Source: Paralichthys olivaceus
Taxonomy: Eukaryota > Chordata > Actinopteri > Pleuronectiformes > Paralichthyidae
Assembly: GCF_024713975.1 (NCBI RefSeq)
Contig: NC_091095.1
Coordinates: 2,144,001-2,208,000 of the forward strand
DNA length: 64,000 nt
Direction: 5' to 3'
In this document: positions 38,208 through 50,110 of the stretch, piece by piece
Position numbering within the stretch: the first letter of the stretch is position 1
Layout: each line of letters begins with the position of its first letter
Notes under the pieces: generated by a model
Seen by the model: only the letters and a program-made list of their open reading frames with translations
What the model was told of the DNA's origin: nothing
Databases searched by the model: none
Program-made: the position numbers and the translations under genes

Positions 38208-39660
38208 AGTTATTAAATCAAATGTGTGACACCAAGTAGCTTAAAGCACCAATAAGCCACAAGGCCACGTTGGGTGTAATTTGCTAAATTGAAGGATGAG
38301 AGACAAACAGATGTGTTGGACCTTCTGACTTTAAAACAACTTTGATTATACAGAATATATTTGATGCTGATCTATATAAAGTGTAAGTTCATTATACTTC
38401 CAGGTCTTAACAGGAGCGTGGTCGTGTACTCTGCTTTAATCTGCTTTAAATCAAATGACTCAGATCACCTCCTCATTCGCCTCCAAATACACTTAATACT
38501 CATAAATATTTAATAAAATCTGCTTTTACATCACTAAGAACTCTGAAGCCTCGTCTGGTGATATTCACCTGGAAAACATGCAACTCCTGAATTAAGTACT
38601 TTCTTTCTTAATGTAAGTTTATTTCTAAAATTAATAATTTAAAAACCAAAATAGTTTCAGATTTCATCATGTGAATCTTCTCACAAAACAAAAGTTGCAG
38701 AGAACCGTTCGACAGTCAACCTCATGTGAAACACTTCATTCAAACACAAGGACTTCGGGGACACGACGTGTAGTTTCGACATTTTAAACGCTTTATTCAT
38801 CGAGTTCATTTTTACCACAACAGAAAATGTGTTGGCACACAACTGGAACATCTGTATTGTATAAAGCTGAAAAAGTACAGTGGGACTAACAAGTTGTCTG
38901 GGACGACGTTTAACAAGCCACAACAAGAACGGACAGATGGACACGAGGCAGAATCTTCTTAAAGGTTGTATACATGACATTTTGACCACTCATGCCCACT
39001 GAGCACGTGCAGCGCTCGGAGCTGCGGGAGCGTCCTCGGCCCTGAAATCATTTCCACCGCGTTTCACTAATTTTCCACTGTATTCAGTTTTGCTTCTGGT
39101 GGAGGGGAGGGCGGAGGTACGACACGTGCTGGTGGGAGTGCGACATCTAGTGGCAGAAAATCTCACATATATAACCTTTGACAGAAAAGTCTCAATTTGA
39201 GATGAACAAAAAAAGCAAAAGATATTAAAGCCTGTAGCAACTGACGTGAAACACACACGACAACTAACGCAGCAGCTTTAAGCTAATGTATGATATTGAC
39301 TAAATACTCAATATATGTAGTCATTGATATTTAAACCGTAATTCGTCTCGTTATCTTTAAATATGATATATCAAGTAGAAATGAATGAATTTTCACTTAT
39401 CATCAGCAACAGTAAAGTGATGATATCACATTTTAAGATATTATTTTCTATTATTTATTCATTGTTTTATCTCTTCAGATGAACATTTTATCCGACAAAA
39501 ACATTACAGTTTACTACAGGCCCCAAATCCACCATCATTTCACATTTTAAAATTAAATTTACTCCGTTTGCCAAAACGAACACTAACTTCACATTCAACC
39601 AACCATTTCTTTTTTTCACACTTGTATTTTGAAGTTATTTTTTGGGCTTTTGTTTTGAAG

Positions 39661-41341
39661 TTATTTTTTGGGCCCAGCTCCTTTGTGCTTCTCAAACTGT
39701 GCGATCTGATTGAAAATATCAAGGAGGTTCGTAGGGAGGGCTTTCTTTGACCTCTCCCCAGAAACACTTCTCTGTTCGTCACTTTCTGATTTTTTACTGA
39801 ATCCTCCCTCTGACCTGCTCCAGTCTTCCTCCGCTCCCCCCCGTCTACGTTCCTTCTCTCTTTTCACCTCTTCTACCTCACTCGTGTCCTCCCTCTCTCT
39901 GTTGTCATACCTACTGCCATCGAAGGAGTTCCTCTTTGACCTGTTCTCCAGCTGTTTGGAAGCAGAGTTTCCAGAATATCCAGATCGGACACTGGATTTC
40001 CGTGAATACTCCGAGTCCGCTGATGAGCACGATACTTTTCGCTTCCTGTTCTCATCTAAGCTACTTCTCCTCTTGGAGTCACTGTTCCTCTGTTTATCTT
40101 CCTTCTCTCTCTCCCTGTATTTATCCTTCGTTTCACTACTTCTGCTCCCTCTATCCTTTCTGTCTGGGCTTCTGCTCACACTGCTCTTCCTTCTCCTCGT
40201 ACTGCTCTCCTTGCTGTCCCTTCTCTTGATTTCTCTACGTGAGGAGTCTGACTCTTCGTTATCTGAGGCTGCCGACAAAGAATAAAGCTGAGAGATGCTT
40301 CTTTCACCGATCTTCTCCTCTACATCCTCCTCACCCCCCTTTCCAAACCCCGGGCCTCCCTTCTGGTTGAGAAAGGTGGCGGAGGTGTTAGGAGGTGCGG
40401 GATACCACTCCACCTCATCCTCCCTCCCATTTCTCTCACTCTTACCCTCCTCACTCCCCCTGCTCCCCCTTGAGGAGATCCTACTGCGGCGTTTACTTCC
40501 ACGCTCAGACTTCCTACGCTTCTTTTTCTTCTTTTTGGACCTCCTACGGGAGGAGGAGGACGATGAGGAAGCAGAGGAGTTCCTGGAGGAAGCGGAGGAT
40601 GAAGACGAGGAAGACGCAGACCTCTTCCGCTTTTTCTTCATTCTGAGGGAACATAAATCCACTGATAATCTCATCCTGATCAAACACCTGGATTTTACAT
40701 TACTTACACGCCTTTACCAGCATTTGAAACTACAAAATAAGTTTTAAAACATGTTATTAATGCAGCAGAATGACATCACATTAAAACTAGGTACCCGATA
40801 CGCGGTGACTTGTATGTACTTGCCGAATCTTTAAAAGATTTGAACCAACTCACCTCTTCTCTTCTTTTAAGATCTTACGCAATTTCTCAGCGCTGGTCTG
40901 GCTCTTAATTTTCACCTGCTCCTTAGCCAGCGCTTCTTCTCGCAGGCGAATTGATTTCTTCACGTCGCCGAGCAAGGCATGACAATGACACGCAAAAGCC
41001 CACAGAGACATATTCAAACACACACACGCACACAAACACACACCATGACCCCAAAGCACGCAACCGAGGCCCCAAAGAAACAGCATTCAGTCATTCATTC
41101 ATTCATTTTGTTATTTACGTCGCAATCAGAAAGTGGAGAGGAAAAGGAAAATCAAAAGTTTAGGACAGAAGAGCGTCACAATTAAAAAACCACAGGTGAC
41201 AGAAGGGAGGAATGCACACAGATTTACCAGAGAGTAAAAGTGATGCGATCCCAGGAGCGAGGGAGGGATGGACAGAGGTGCAGGCAGAGATGTGCAGAGA
41301 TGTGCAGGGTAAATAAACAGCATTTGTTCCCCATTGAGAGA

Positions 41342-41375
<34 letters not shown>

Positions 41376-42394
41376 CGGTTTCAACGTTACCGTGTTGGAC
41401 CAGAGACATGGCACCACGCCCAGTGTCCAGAAGAGAAGTCGTTGTCATTGTGCAGTTATTGTTTTTTTCACCCCCCCCACGAGATCGGTGACAAGGCCGT
41501 GGCAGTCAAAGGGTCAAAGGGCAGAGTTCCGGGGTTGCAGACACACAAACACCAAAACACTTCATCAGTATTACAAACAGCAGCGTCAGGAGGGTGGACA
41601 TGTTTTTTTTTTAAACACACAGAGTAAGAAGACATTGATAAAAGAAATTATATCTTTAAGGATAGAATCTGTACACAGTCAGTTTACCCCGTAAGCTGTA
41701 CATAAGGATAAACAACGCGTCTCCACTTCCTCCAACTTTACAGAGATGAAGCCACATCCGTTAACATGGAGGAGGTGGGGTTTATGACCCATGACGCAGC
41801 CAGCCACCAGGAGGTGATCAAGACACTTTGGCTTCACTTTCTGGGAGCCGTCATGGCGTCCATCTTTATTCACAGTCTATGGTTTTATCCCATTGTAAAC
41901 GCAGTCCGACGCGATTCAGCACCATGGACAGCTCTCTCATTAGATCCTTTCACTGAATGTCTGGGCTGATAACAAATCCATACTTCTAAACAGACAGTAT
42001 AACAGACAGTATAACAGACAGTATAACAGACAGACTATGCTTTGATACAGGAAATGGATGAGCTGAATATCCAAAAAAAACCCCGCAAACAATCAGGCGA
42101 CGAGAATGTTTGTTTCTTTGCTTCGACAACGTCTTTATTTGTTTTTTATCTGTTCTACTGTATTCAAATATGAGAGTATCACATGTCTTCTGTTGTTAGC
42201 ACGTGGTACACGATGTACTAAGTGCATACCTGCAGACTTCACCAAACCCCTGGTCAAGTGTGGTGGCCCCGCTCACCTGTATCGTGTCTGTGATCTTGTG
42301 CAGGGCCTCTTGTGCCTCAGGGTTTGAGTCATCCAGAGACAACGCTCTCCGATACAGTCCCTCCGCTGTTACTAGTTTCTCCTGTTCTTCAAGC

Positions 42395-42428
<34 letters not shown>

Positions 42429-45400
42429 CACACACAAGAGGAAAAGGTTTGATTAAGCTGGGAGAAAGTGTAGATCTGTTTCATTGCTCAAAAACTAGAT
42501 GGAGAAACCATTTATTAAACAATTATTGACTTCCGGTTGTCACCACTCTGATCTGTCAGGGTCAGTACAGGAAATAAAGTACTTACTGTTTCCCTCTCTC
42601 CACCAGTGTCTGGCAGAGGTACTTCCTGGCGTTGCGGTGATCTGGACAGTTTTCCAGAGCCTGTTCAAAATCTGTAATAGCCTTCATGATGCCGCCTTTG
42701 TTAGCGTACCTGAGCAACGAGGGAAACACACAGAATGAACAAAACATGTTGACGATCTAATCACACTATTTGGAGGAAGTGTCAAAGCTGACTGACAATT
42801 TCTTATAATTTTCTTTAAAAAAATCATTTTTACTTTAAACCTGCTCCTTTGATCGTAGAAACTAAGACTATCTCACAGTAAATATTAGAATACATCCAAC
42901 AAACCAAACTTCTATTATTGCCAAAAAGACAATTATGACACAAACGGGAGAAGATATTTGTTTCATATATTTTCCTCTAAAATAAATTCATGCATATTCC
43001 TTATCTAAGGTATTATTTGTCACTGCTGCCGACTTCATTCAGTTTCATGTGAGGTATGGAACACATTATATAAACTCACAGAGCTCCACGTGCCACCAGT
43101 GCTTCTACATTGTTGGTGTCAATCTCCAAAGCCTTGTTATATTCATTCATAGATTCCACATGTCGACCGTGTTTGAAGTGGTCCACGCCTGCACGAACGC
43201 TGAAACGAAAGAAAACACGAGAGACTGAAAATAAAGGTTACATTCACATTAAGAAGCAGCCAGAGGGAGAAAAGTTAAAAGGTTAAAAAGTTCATCAGTG
43301 AGCTGCAGTCAAAATTGAAAAAGTTACCACTTCAAGGCCCAGGATGCAGATTGTTTCTTCCTGATGGAAGAGGCAAAATCTTCCTCCTGGAAAAGTTTAC
43401 TGTGGAGAAAAGAGACACAGATAAGAACTCTGAAGACTTTCTAATAAGTTTTCCTTTTGTTTAAGCTTAGCACTTTCTAGAAGGACTCTCAATCTGAGGA
43501 CTAAAGCACGGACACATGAAAAGCACTGGGCCACAGAAACTCTCCAGACTTTCAAATCAGTCCTCTTACTGTCACTGAAGAATTTACTAAGAGAACCGGA
43601 CTGACAGATGATCTTTATTATCCCTGAGGGGGAAGTTGGGCTTAAAGAGGTTGTATTCATATTACAATTATTCGAGCCAGTCGGCATGTTTACCTCTGTA
43701 GTCCTCTCATCATTGATGGTGGGTGGATGTCGCTGATCCGCACCTTCTCCAGCAGGTAGTCCACGACAGAGGGGTTGTGGTAACCATGGCAGCGCCTCAG
43801 AATGCACTCATACGTCTCGGTGGAGTCGCTGGCTGCACGGAGGCTACGACTGAGAGAGAACGTTCAGAGTGAGCCAACGTGAACGAGTCCCATGCTAGAT
43901 CAGGAACACTGAGAACAATATCTGTGCAGAGCAATAAATGAGGACATTTTTAAATTAAATTGTGTCCCACGCTTCTTCTTTTTAACCCCAGTGAAAGATT
44001 TTATAAATTACTGACTTGGTTCTTATTTCACTGACTATTCCAATATTTATAAACATTATTAAATCTTTTTCTTTCTCTGCTCATGTTCCTCATTCTATCT
44101 CTCTTGATATTGTTTCTTCCTTGTTAAATGAGGAATATTATAATTCATGTTACACATTGTTTGTTTCATTCTGTGTAGGTCTCTTCGGTGTTGCATATTT
44201 TCTTGTGGTTTCTCAAATCGTGTTATTGTGTTACCTGTAGTGTACGGGCAGCTCCTCTCGGGTGATGACGCCCAGTTTGAGGTGCTCCAAGCTGGGAGAC
44301 AGAGACGTCTGTTGGAGGGAGATCGTGACTTTCTCCTGGTAGCGGTCAATGTCTTTCACTCCGGCTGGGGAAGAAAAAAACACAGCGCTCAGTCGGCCAT
44401 GTGAAGTAAGATAAACAGTAAATAATCACAAAATAAAGTGATGTTGTTCTACGTGTTTAATGGATGGAGCTAACACATTCTGACGAGAGCTGTGGTAAAT
44501 TATCCTGGTTGACCGGTGAAGGTGACTTGGAAACAAATTTGTTGTTTTGGTGATGAAATACCTTCTAAGATAACTACATGATTAAAAAATGTCTCATCCC
44601 ATAACGAAAACCGTTGGAGCCAAAAGTCTTTGTTGCCTTTACCGGGGTTTTGTTTTGCTTTTTTGGGCATTAGCATTTAACACCACAAGAGGGCAGGGAC
44701 ACAGTAATGATGGCTCATATCCCACAATGCAGTTTTAAATAGACACTGGTGAGTAGTCTCAGTGAGAACTAAGAAACACGGTCTGGAACTAAAGCAGGAT
44801 CAGCAAGAAGGAAGTCATAAAGGATTTACAAAAGGTGTGCGTGGCTATGGCTATCAGTATCGGGCCAATTAGCCACAACAGTCTTGTTAAGGATCAGAGC
44901 CTTGTGATAACTTTAGGCAACGTATGCCAACTTTATCTTTGTGTAGATCACGTGTAAAGTTAAACTGACAAAGCCAAACGAGACACTAACCTCTGATGAA
45001 GTCCCCAATCTGGTAGTAGGACAGAGGATCATCATGGTTGCCGGTGGAGGGAATTTCTCTGATGTGACACAGAGCCTAAAGGTGGAGAGGAAATCGTGTT
45101 TTGTTCAATATGAACAACAATCGTACAGAATCTAGAAAGGTCAGGGGAGCAGGAGGAAAAATGTGAGTTAGAGCATGAAATGAATAAATGGGATGTAAAA
45201 GTACCATGGATGTCAATCGTCATAAGTTTGTTTACATGAGATCTCAACCTGTGTGGTTCATTGAAAACACATTGTGGAATAGCAATGACAGACCTGGTGT
45301 CAACATCCATCTCAGGTGACCTGAGCTGCGAGTTCAGGTGTGAATGCATTTGAGATTCTGCTCACTCCGATCACCCAGGATGTAAATTCCAGAAACCCAG

Positions 45401-47335
45401 AGAACCACACAGTTGGTTTTGGCAAACTAACAATTCAATTTCCTTATTTATAATGGCTGACTTATTTTATCACATTCACACCTACTGAGAGAATTGTATT
45501 AACTTTGTGGAAGCGAGGGGTGGTGACCAGATAAACTGGCTGATCCAGGATTTTTCTCTTTCTTAAATTTGATGATATAACGCGTCACCCCAAGTGGAGG
45601 AATGTGGTTATTGATGTGTGTGAAGATTTCTGGCCTGAGTCATGTACACTCATGTTAGTTTAGCTTTCTGACTCACAGACAACTCTAGGTCTTCTATGTC
45701 CCTCTTCAGTCCTCCTGCCATGCACAGCAGAGTGAGAAAGAAGCCGTATTCTCTAATGTTGTTGATCCTCCCCACCACAATGTCTCCCTTTTCCAAGTCT
45801 CTGTACAGCATGGATCTTCTCTCCTCGTACGACACCTCCATGAATAGCTCCAGTGGTGGCATGATGGCATAGGGCTCTGAGTGAAGCACAGGGAGAAATA
45901 CGAATCAAACAACCAGGAAGTGAGAAAACTGTGATACGATCCGTGTTTGAACGACACACGACATTTGAAGACATTACTTTGAGCTCTTCAGACATGAAAC
46001 AGGTATTTCTCATAGTTTTCTGACGTATTATCGACAAAACAACATAAAGATAAACTGATAATGAAAATGATTGTTGGTTGCAGCCCCGATGAGCAAAGAA
46101 ATAGTATTAAACAGTATAAGTGCCCAACGACAGCAGGAGAGAGCAGAGCATTCTATTCTACATGGTGTTCTGACACATTAGTGTAGATGTGGCCTGAGAC
46201 GTGAGGTCGAACCTGCAGCCTCCTCCTCCTGCTCCTCATGCTCCTCGTCTTGAGGAGTTGTGGTCTTCCATGACGGACAGAACAGGATGTCAGCCTTTCT
46301 TGCAATGAACTGCTCCACAAGGGGACTGCCCTGCTCTTCCGCCCTGCTGCACAAAAAGCAGAAACATTAATCATTTGACAAACTAATCGTTGTCTAATTC
46401 ATTGCTGGTCAAAAGAAGAAGAACAGTTTTGTACAAACTTTAATAGAAACTGTTGAGTTACTGCACAATGTCTGTAATGACCAATGTTTGGTTACAGACC
46501 TCAAAATTCATCTACATTTTAAACCGTTAGAGAGGAACCAACAAATAATGAAAACGACTTAACAATTAGACTAGAGCTGAAATGATCAATGGATTGGTCA
46601 AGAAGTCATCACTACACGTCTGTGTACATCGATGGGAACGTGTTCTAATCTGAATGTGCACCGCGATCATTTCTAAAGAAGCTCACATATAAATGCAAGA
46701 TACCTCCACAAGCTTCACATGAAATTGACAAAACATGAAAACCTTAAGAGACTGAAGGGATCTTCAAGATGCTCCTGGAACATGGGGAGCTGAAATCCAG
46801 ACGTGCAGCTATGAGTCACAACTTTCTGACTTAGCTTTGAGATAAAAACAAAAGTATAATAACACTAAAGGTGATGGGAGGTAACTATCTGCACAACACT
46901 AATGTGTCACAGCGCTGTGTGTCCTGCTGTAATTAAAACAAGCTTCAGAATCATTTGTCAAGTGGAAGCCTGTGAAAAGGGAAGAAGTGTCCAAACCAGT
47001 TTACTGGAGTTTTAAAAAAACAAACCTGGCAGCTGACCTGTGACTTCAAATCAAATCACGGGATGTGGTTCGACAGAAGTCAGTCAGAAGCTGCTGAGTT
47101 GATCCAGCAGCTCTCTCTTGTAATAAACATCTGGAATGTGCTGATGTGTGTTGCGCGCACGCACACACACACACACACACACACACAACTTTCAGACTCA
47201 CCTCTCGCTCGTGACTTTGCACAGCTCGGGCACCACGGCCTGGAAGTCCGGGTTCTCTGTCTGCTCACATTTCAGTTTGTTGAACAGGGACTCGCCGTGA
47301 AACACGAGACACTGTCTCAACAGGTCTCTGTCCAT
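39661..47335 (-). CDS. ttc14: TTC14, S1 and TPR domain protein
   Basis: Tetratricopeptide repeat protein 14. Its molecular role is poorly defined, and the domain set suggests RNA-associated work in the nucleus. There are 12 coding exons: 47,335-47,202; 46,346-46,213; 45,876-45,677; 45,075-44,991; 44,364-44,235; 43,849-43,694; 43,399-43,328; 43,199-43,080; 42,709-42,587; 42,394-42,277; 40,957-40,854; 40,642-39,661. They sum to 2,358 bases (785 aa), close to the mammalian length. An S1-type RNA-binding fold spans about 117-205 ([17 protein letters not shown] is its start). TPR repeats run from about 296 to 424, including LVARGALYANKGG and [15 protein letters not shown]. The last exon codes for a Lys/Arg/Ser-rich, probably disordered tail that starts with MKKKRKRS and a Ser run. 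The exon 2 donor (gttcga) is weak and the exon 11 acceptor has a poor pyrimidine tract, but both give matching phases and conserved protein. It shares orientation with fxr1. Confidence 0.94.
40958..42276 (-). other. ttc14: ttc14 intron 10 with repeats
   Basis: This intron holds an (AG)n tract (about 41,336-41,375), a teleost interspersed repeat (41,695-41,885) and a short tandem run of three acagacagtata-type units (about 41,991-42,035). No alternative exon was recognised. Confidence 0.6.
41695..41885 (+). repeat. teleost interspersed repeat in ttc14 intron
   Basis: Ends with the very common fish repeat phrase gtcatggcgtccatctttat then tcacagtctatgg. It is preceded by the matching 'cagccaccaggaggtgatcaagacactttggcttcac' body. 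The family class is not certain. Confidence 0.65.
42395..42427. repeat. (CA)n tract at the ttc14 exon 10 acceptor
   Basis: The dinucleotide run directly abuts the exon 10 acceptor. On the gene strand the TG repeat therefore replaces the usual pyrimidine tract before the tag acceptor. Length change here could affect splicing. Confidence 0.85.
43598..43650 (-). mobile_element. fragment of a SINE/LINE 3' tail
   Basis: Contains tctttattatccctgaggg and ggaagttgg, the reverse complement of the 'cccc..gggataataaag' tail shared by many fish SINEs and LINEs. It lies in ttc14 intron 6. Confidence 0.45.
47160..47187. repeat. (CA)n tract in ttc14 intron 1
   Basis: Short CA run a few bases from the exon 1 donor. 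Confidence 0.85.
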
Positions 47336-47620
47336 CCTCGCTGCGAGCGGGACGGTCAAACGCACGCGTTAGCCGTTAGCTCCGCTCGGCTAATAACGTG
47401 GCGCATGTCTTGCGGTGGAGAAGATGGGCGTTGCTGTCGTCGAATCGCCTCGAGCGGTTCGCGCGCGGTTTCGCGACACGCGCCGTGATCGATGTGCCAC
47501 GCAGAAAAGTTTCGCAGTTAAACGGCAGCGTCGCCCGCCGTTGTTCGGCTAACTGGCTAACAGGCTACACCGAGACAAACGAGTGGCACGCTAACGCGGA
47601 AGTGGGGTTGACTGTTTTAG
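47336..47620 (-). promoter_or_regulatory. ttc14: ttc14 promoter, CpG-rich
   Basis: The DNA just upstream of the ttc14 start is strongly CpG-rich (for example gcggttcgcgcgcggtttcg near 47,453), with no TATA box. An ETS-type core (tttccgg) lies near 47,796. This is a housekeeping-type promoter, and the transcription start is not resolved. Confidence 0.4.
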
Positions 47621-48949
47621 TTGGTTATCTTCGTACGAACTCACATCGCTGCGCTGATGTCACGTTCGCAAAAATCGCGAACTGTCCCGAGAGACAAATC
47701 ACAACTACCGCTACTTTACTGGCACAAACTTTAGCAGCGGCAAGCTAACAGGAAGAGCCGAAGGGAGCATGCGCGGGGTGTGTTACACTGCAGCTTTCCG
47801 GAGGAAACAAACCCACCTAGGAACCACAGTCATCATGATTTGATTTATTAACTGTGTGCTTATTTTAATCTGAGCTAAAATATTTGTCTAGATCATCAAT
47901 AAATTATGTTTAAAAAAATACCAATGATTCAATATAGTTCAATCAATCTATCTTTCTATCTATCTGTCTATCTTTTTATCTATCTGTCTGTCTATCTTTA
48001 TATCTATCTATCTATCTATCTATCTTTTTATCTATCTATCTATCTTTTTATCTATCTTTTTATCTATCTATCTATCTGTCTATCTTTTTATCTATCTTTT
48101 TATCTATCTGTCTATCTTTTTATCTATCTATCTGTCTATCTTTATATCTATCTATCTGTCTATCTTTTTATCTCTCTATCTATCTTTTTATCTATCTTTT
48201 TATCTATCTATATATCTGTATATCTTTTTATTTATCTATCTTAATAATAAGTTCATGATCTATTGTCTGACAACATCTTATCATAATGGTTTTTTTTAAC
48301 GAGCTTGGCATTACAATTAAGAGTTTGTTTTTTTCTTTGGCAAATACAAGTGTCCCTTGTTTGGCACCAATGTTCAGCACCACAGTAACATCAGTGTGTG
48401 GTGTTGCATGGCTCCTCCGTGCAGAATATCCACATTCTCTCTTCTGGTGTTGTTAGAAAACATTTTAGGGATTTCAAACATGTCTGTGATTTAACAAACC
48501 ATGTGATCCAAATTGCCCCCACTGTCTTGCAATATTGAGCATTTCTTTTCTTTGTTGTGGTGTAGCAGAAAAATGATGTTGTATGGGCTCGAACTCTGAG
48601 AGTGGAGTTAGAGTTATATACTGTATAATTTGAGAATCTGTCTGACAACCTTGATGACAGCATCCTGATTCATCAAAAGCCACAACCCTACGACTATTAG
48701 CATGGAAAAACCTGTCATGATGAAGATGGGGTTTCCATCATAATTGATATCATAATAACTCCATCATGCAATTTGAAAAGCCCCTGGGGACGGACAACAC
48801 TAATAATAGATACAGGATGAAATCAATATTTTTGTAAGGGTTATGTTTGACATCATGGTGTCTTGTGTGTTCCAGTTCTGCTTTAGCTTCCTTTTCATCT
48901 GTGTTAAAATCAAACTCAAACTGTCCTTTAACACTCACTAATTGATGCT
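47621..48949. other. intergenic stretch between ttc14 and the Thr-rich locus
   Basis: Contains the TATC tetranucleotide array at about 47,942-48,240 and then about 700 bases of complex DNA (48,250-48,949). On the minus strand the latter has short frames (for example 48,750-48,938, starting SVKGQFEFDFNTDEKEAKAE) that look protein-like but match nothing I recognise and are broken by stops. A decayed transposon or pseudogene is possible. Confidence 0.4.
47942..48240. repeat. (TATC)n tetranucleotide array
   Basis: About 300 bases of TATC/TTTT/TGTC-type units. The Tyr-Leu-Ser-Ile frame at 47,906-48,244 is produced by the repeat. Confidence 0.9.
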
Positions 48950-50110
48950 GACCTGGTTTTTCAGGTTATATGACAGACGCATCTATTACTGCTACCTTGT
49001 CCCTCTCTCTGTAGCTGAAGGAGGAGCAAAGCTCAACTAAGGCTCAATGTAAAACAAAGAAAAATTACCACTCTGTTGTTGGAGTAGTGAGGAGTAATAC
49101 CACTCATCATGGAAAGAACAATACTCTATTGTATATTTTTGCTTGGATATTTTCATGCATCCTGCGCACAAGGTCAGAATTCATTGCAAGTGATTTTTGT
49201 CTGCATTTTAGGATACGTACTTTAGGAGAGTAAACAGTAGAATACTTCAAGAGCAGCTCAGTGGTGGTTAGTGATTTGTGTGTGTTATCCATTTAAAATT
49301 CAGAAAAATAATACTATATGTTTTTGCCTGTTATTGGTGTCTCGCTCCGAAACCTACGTGAATGAGGGGTAATGTGGTCGTCCTCTAACCAGATAGTTGG
49401 CGGCTCGAATCCCAGGTGTCCCTTGACAAGATGCTAACCCTAACCCCCACATAGATGTTGAATGTACTAGTTGGCATGTAATGTAATGTTGTCTGATTAA
49501 ACAAACATAATTTCCAATTGCTGCAAGCAAGATAAGACAACAATGATTACACAAAAAGAAATTGTGTTTTTCATTGCAACATGTGAAAAATATGATTTAT
49601 CAAAACCAACCATAAGAATAAATACATATAGGCTACGGCTGTTGGACCAAACCATCCAAAAGTTAAAACTTGGTAAAGGGTTTTCAGAGTTTAATTAATT
49701 ACTTGATTTAATGGGATTAAAAAAAACAATTCATTGGGTTTATTTCATTTCCAAGATGACATTTGGTACTTGAATGTCTCTCTGTCAAGGACATTGGAGA
49801 ATCATTAACACACACACAAATGTAAATCCTGGTCAGCAGACTCAGGTTCCACTCTCTCACCTGTAGTTGATTTGTACTTGGTTTGACGGCAGAACTTTAG
49901 GACACTTTATACATGTCTTACATCTGATTGTGATTAATACTAAAACAGAGAAAAAGTTAATTTACCTTGTGTAAATAGATGAATTTCCCACTCTGTTGTA
50001 ATGAAGAAACTTGTTATTCAGGATTCCTAAACACTTTTTCTCTTTCTCATAATGTCTCTTTACATTATCAACACCAACCATGACTGCTAATCCAACCTCA
50101 ACAACTGCAG
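48950..50110 (+). repeat. duplicated flank, unit 1 (upstream of Thr-rich exon 1)
   Basis: Matches 58,919-60,624 closely over two blocks: about 48,950-49,700 with 58,919-59,660, and 49,971-50,110 with 60,488-60,624. The bases between the blocks differ. It behaves like an intron: it ends with a branch-like ctaat (50,087-50,091) and a cag acceptor at 50,108-50,110. Unit 1 keeps a short tRNA-SINE-like piece (about 49,395-49,450) that is deleted in unit 2. Confidence 0.85.

Larger units (their letters stand above)
22661..39400. other. intergenic region between fxr1 and ttc14
   Basis: About 16.7 kb with no recognisable coding exon or RNA gene. It contains SINE-type and other interspersed repeats (23.08-23.23, 24.2-24.49, 25.03-25.2, 30.6-30.8 kb), (CA)n, (CT)n and (CTG)n tracts, and several AT-rich complex stretches that look like conserved non-coding elements. 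In mammals this interval is much larger, is part of the SOX2-flanking gene desert, and includes CCDC39 next to TTC14. I see no ccdc39 coding sequence here. The longer open frames (for example 31,226-31,573 and 24,395-24,940) lack family resemblance. Confidence 0.5.

Noticed and set aside
22661-39400. A ccdc39 gene, which neighbours TTC14 in mammals
   Set aside because: No coiled-coil coding exons were seen on either strand. It was either moved elsewhere in this genome or lies outside the window.
39710-40747. Plus-strand Leu/Ser- and Glu-rich frames
   Set aside because: Antisense shadows of the ttc14 last exon, whose Ser/Arg/Lys codons read as Leu/Phe/Ser on the other strand.
47906-48244. Frame of Tyr-Leu-Ser-Ile repeats resembling a membrane protein
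   Set aside because: Generated by the TATC tetranucleotide array. The hydrophobic look is an accident of the codons.
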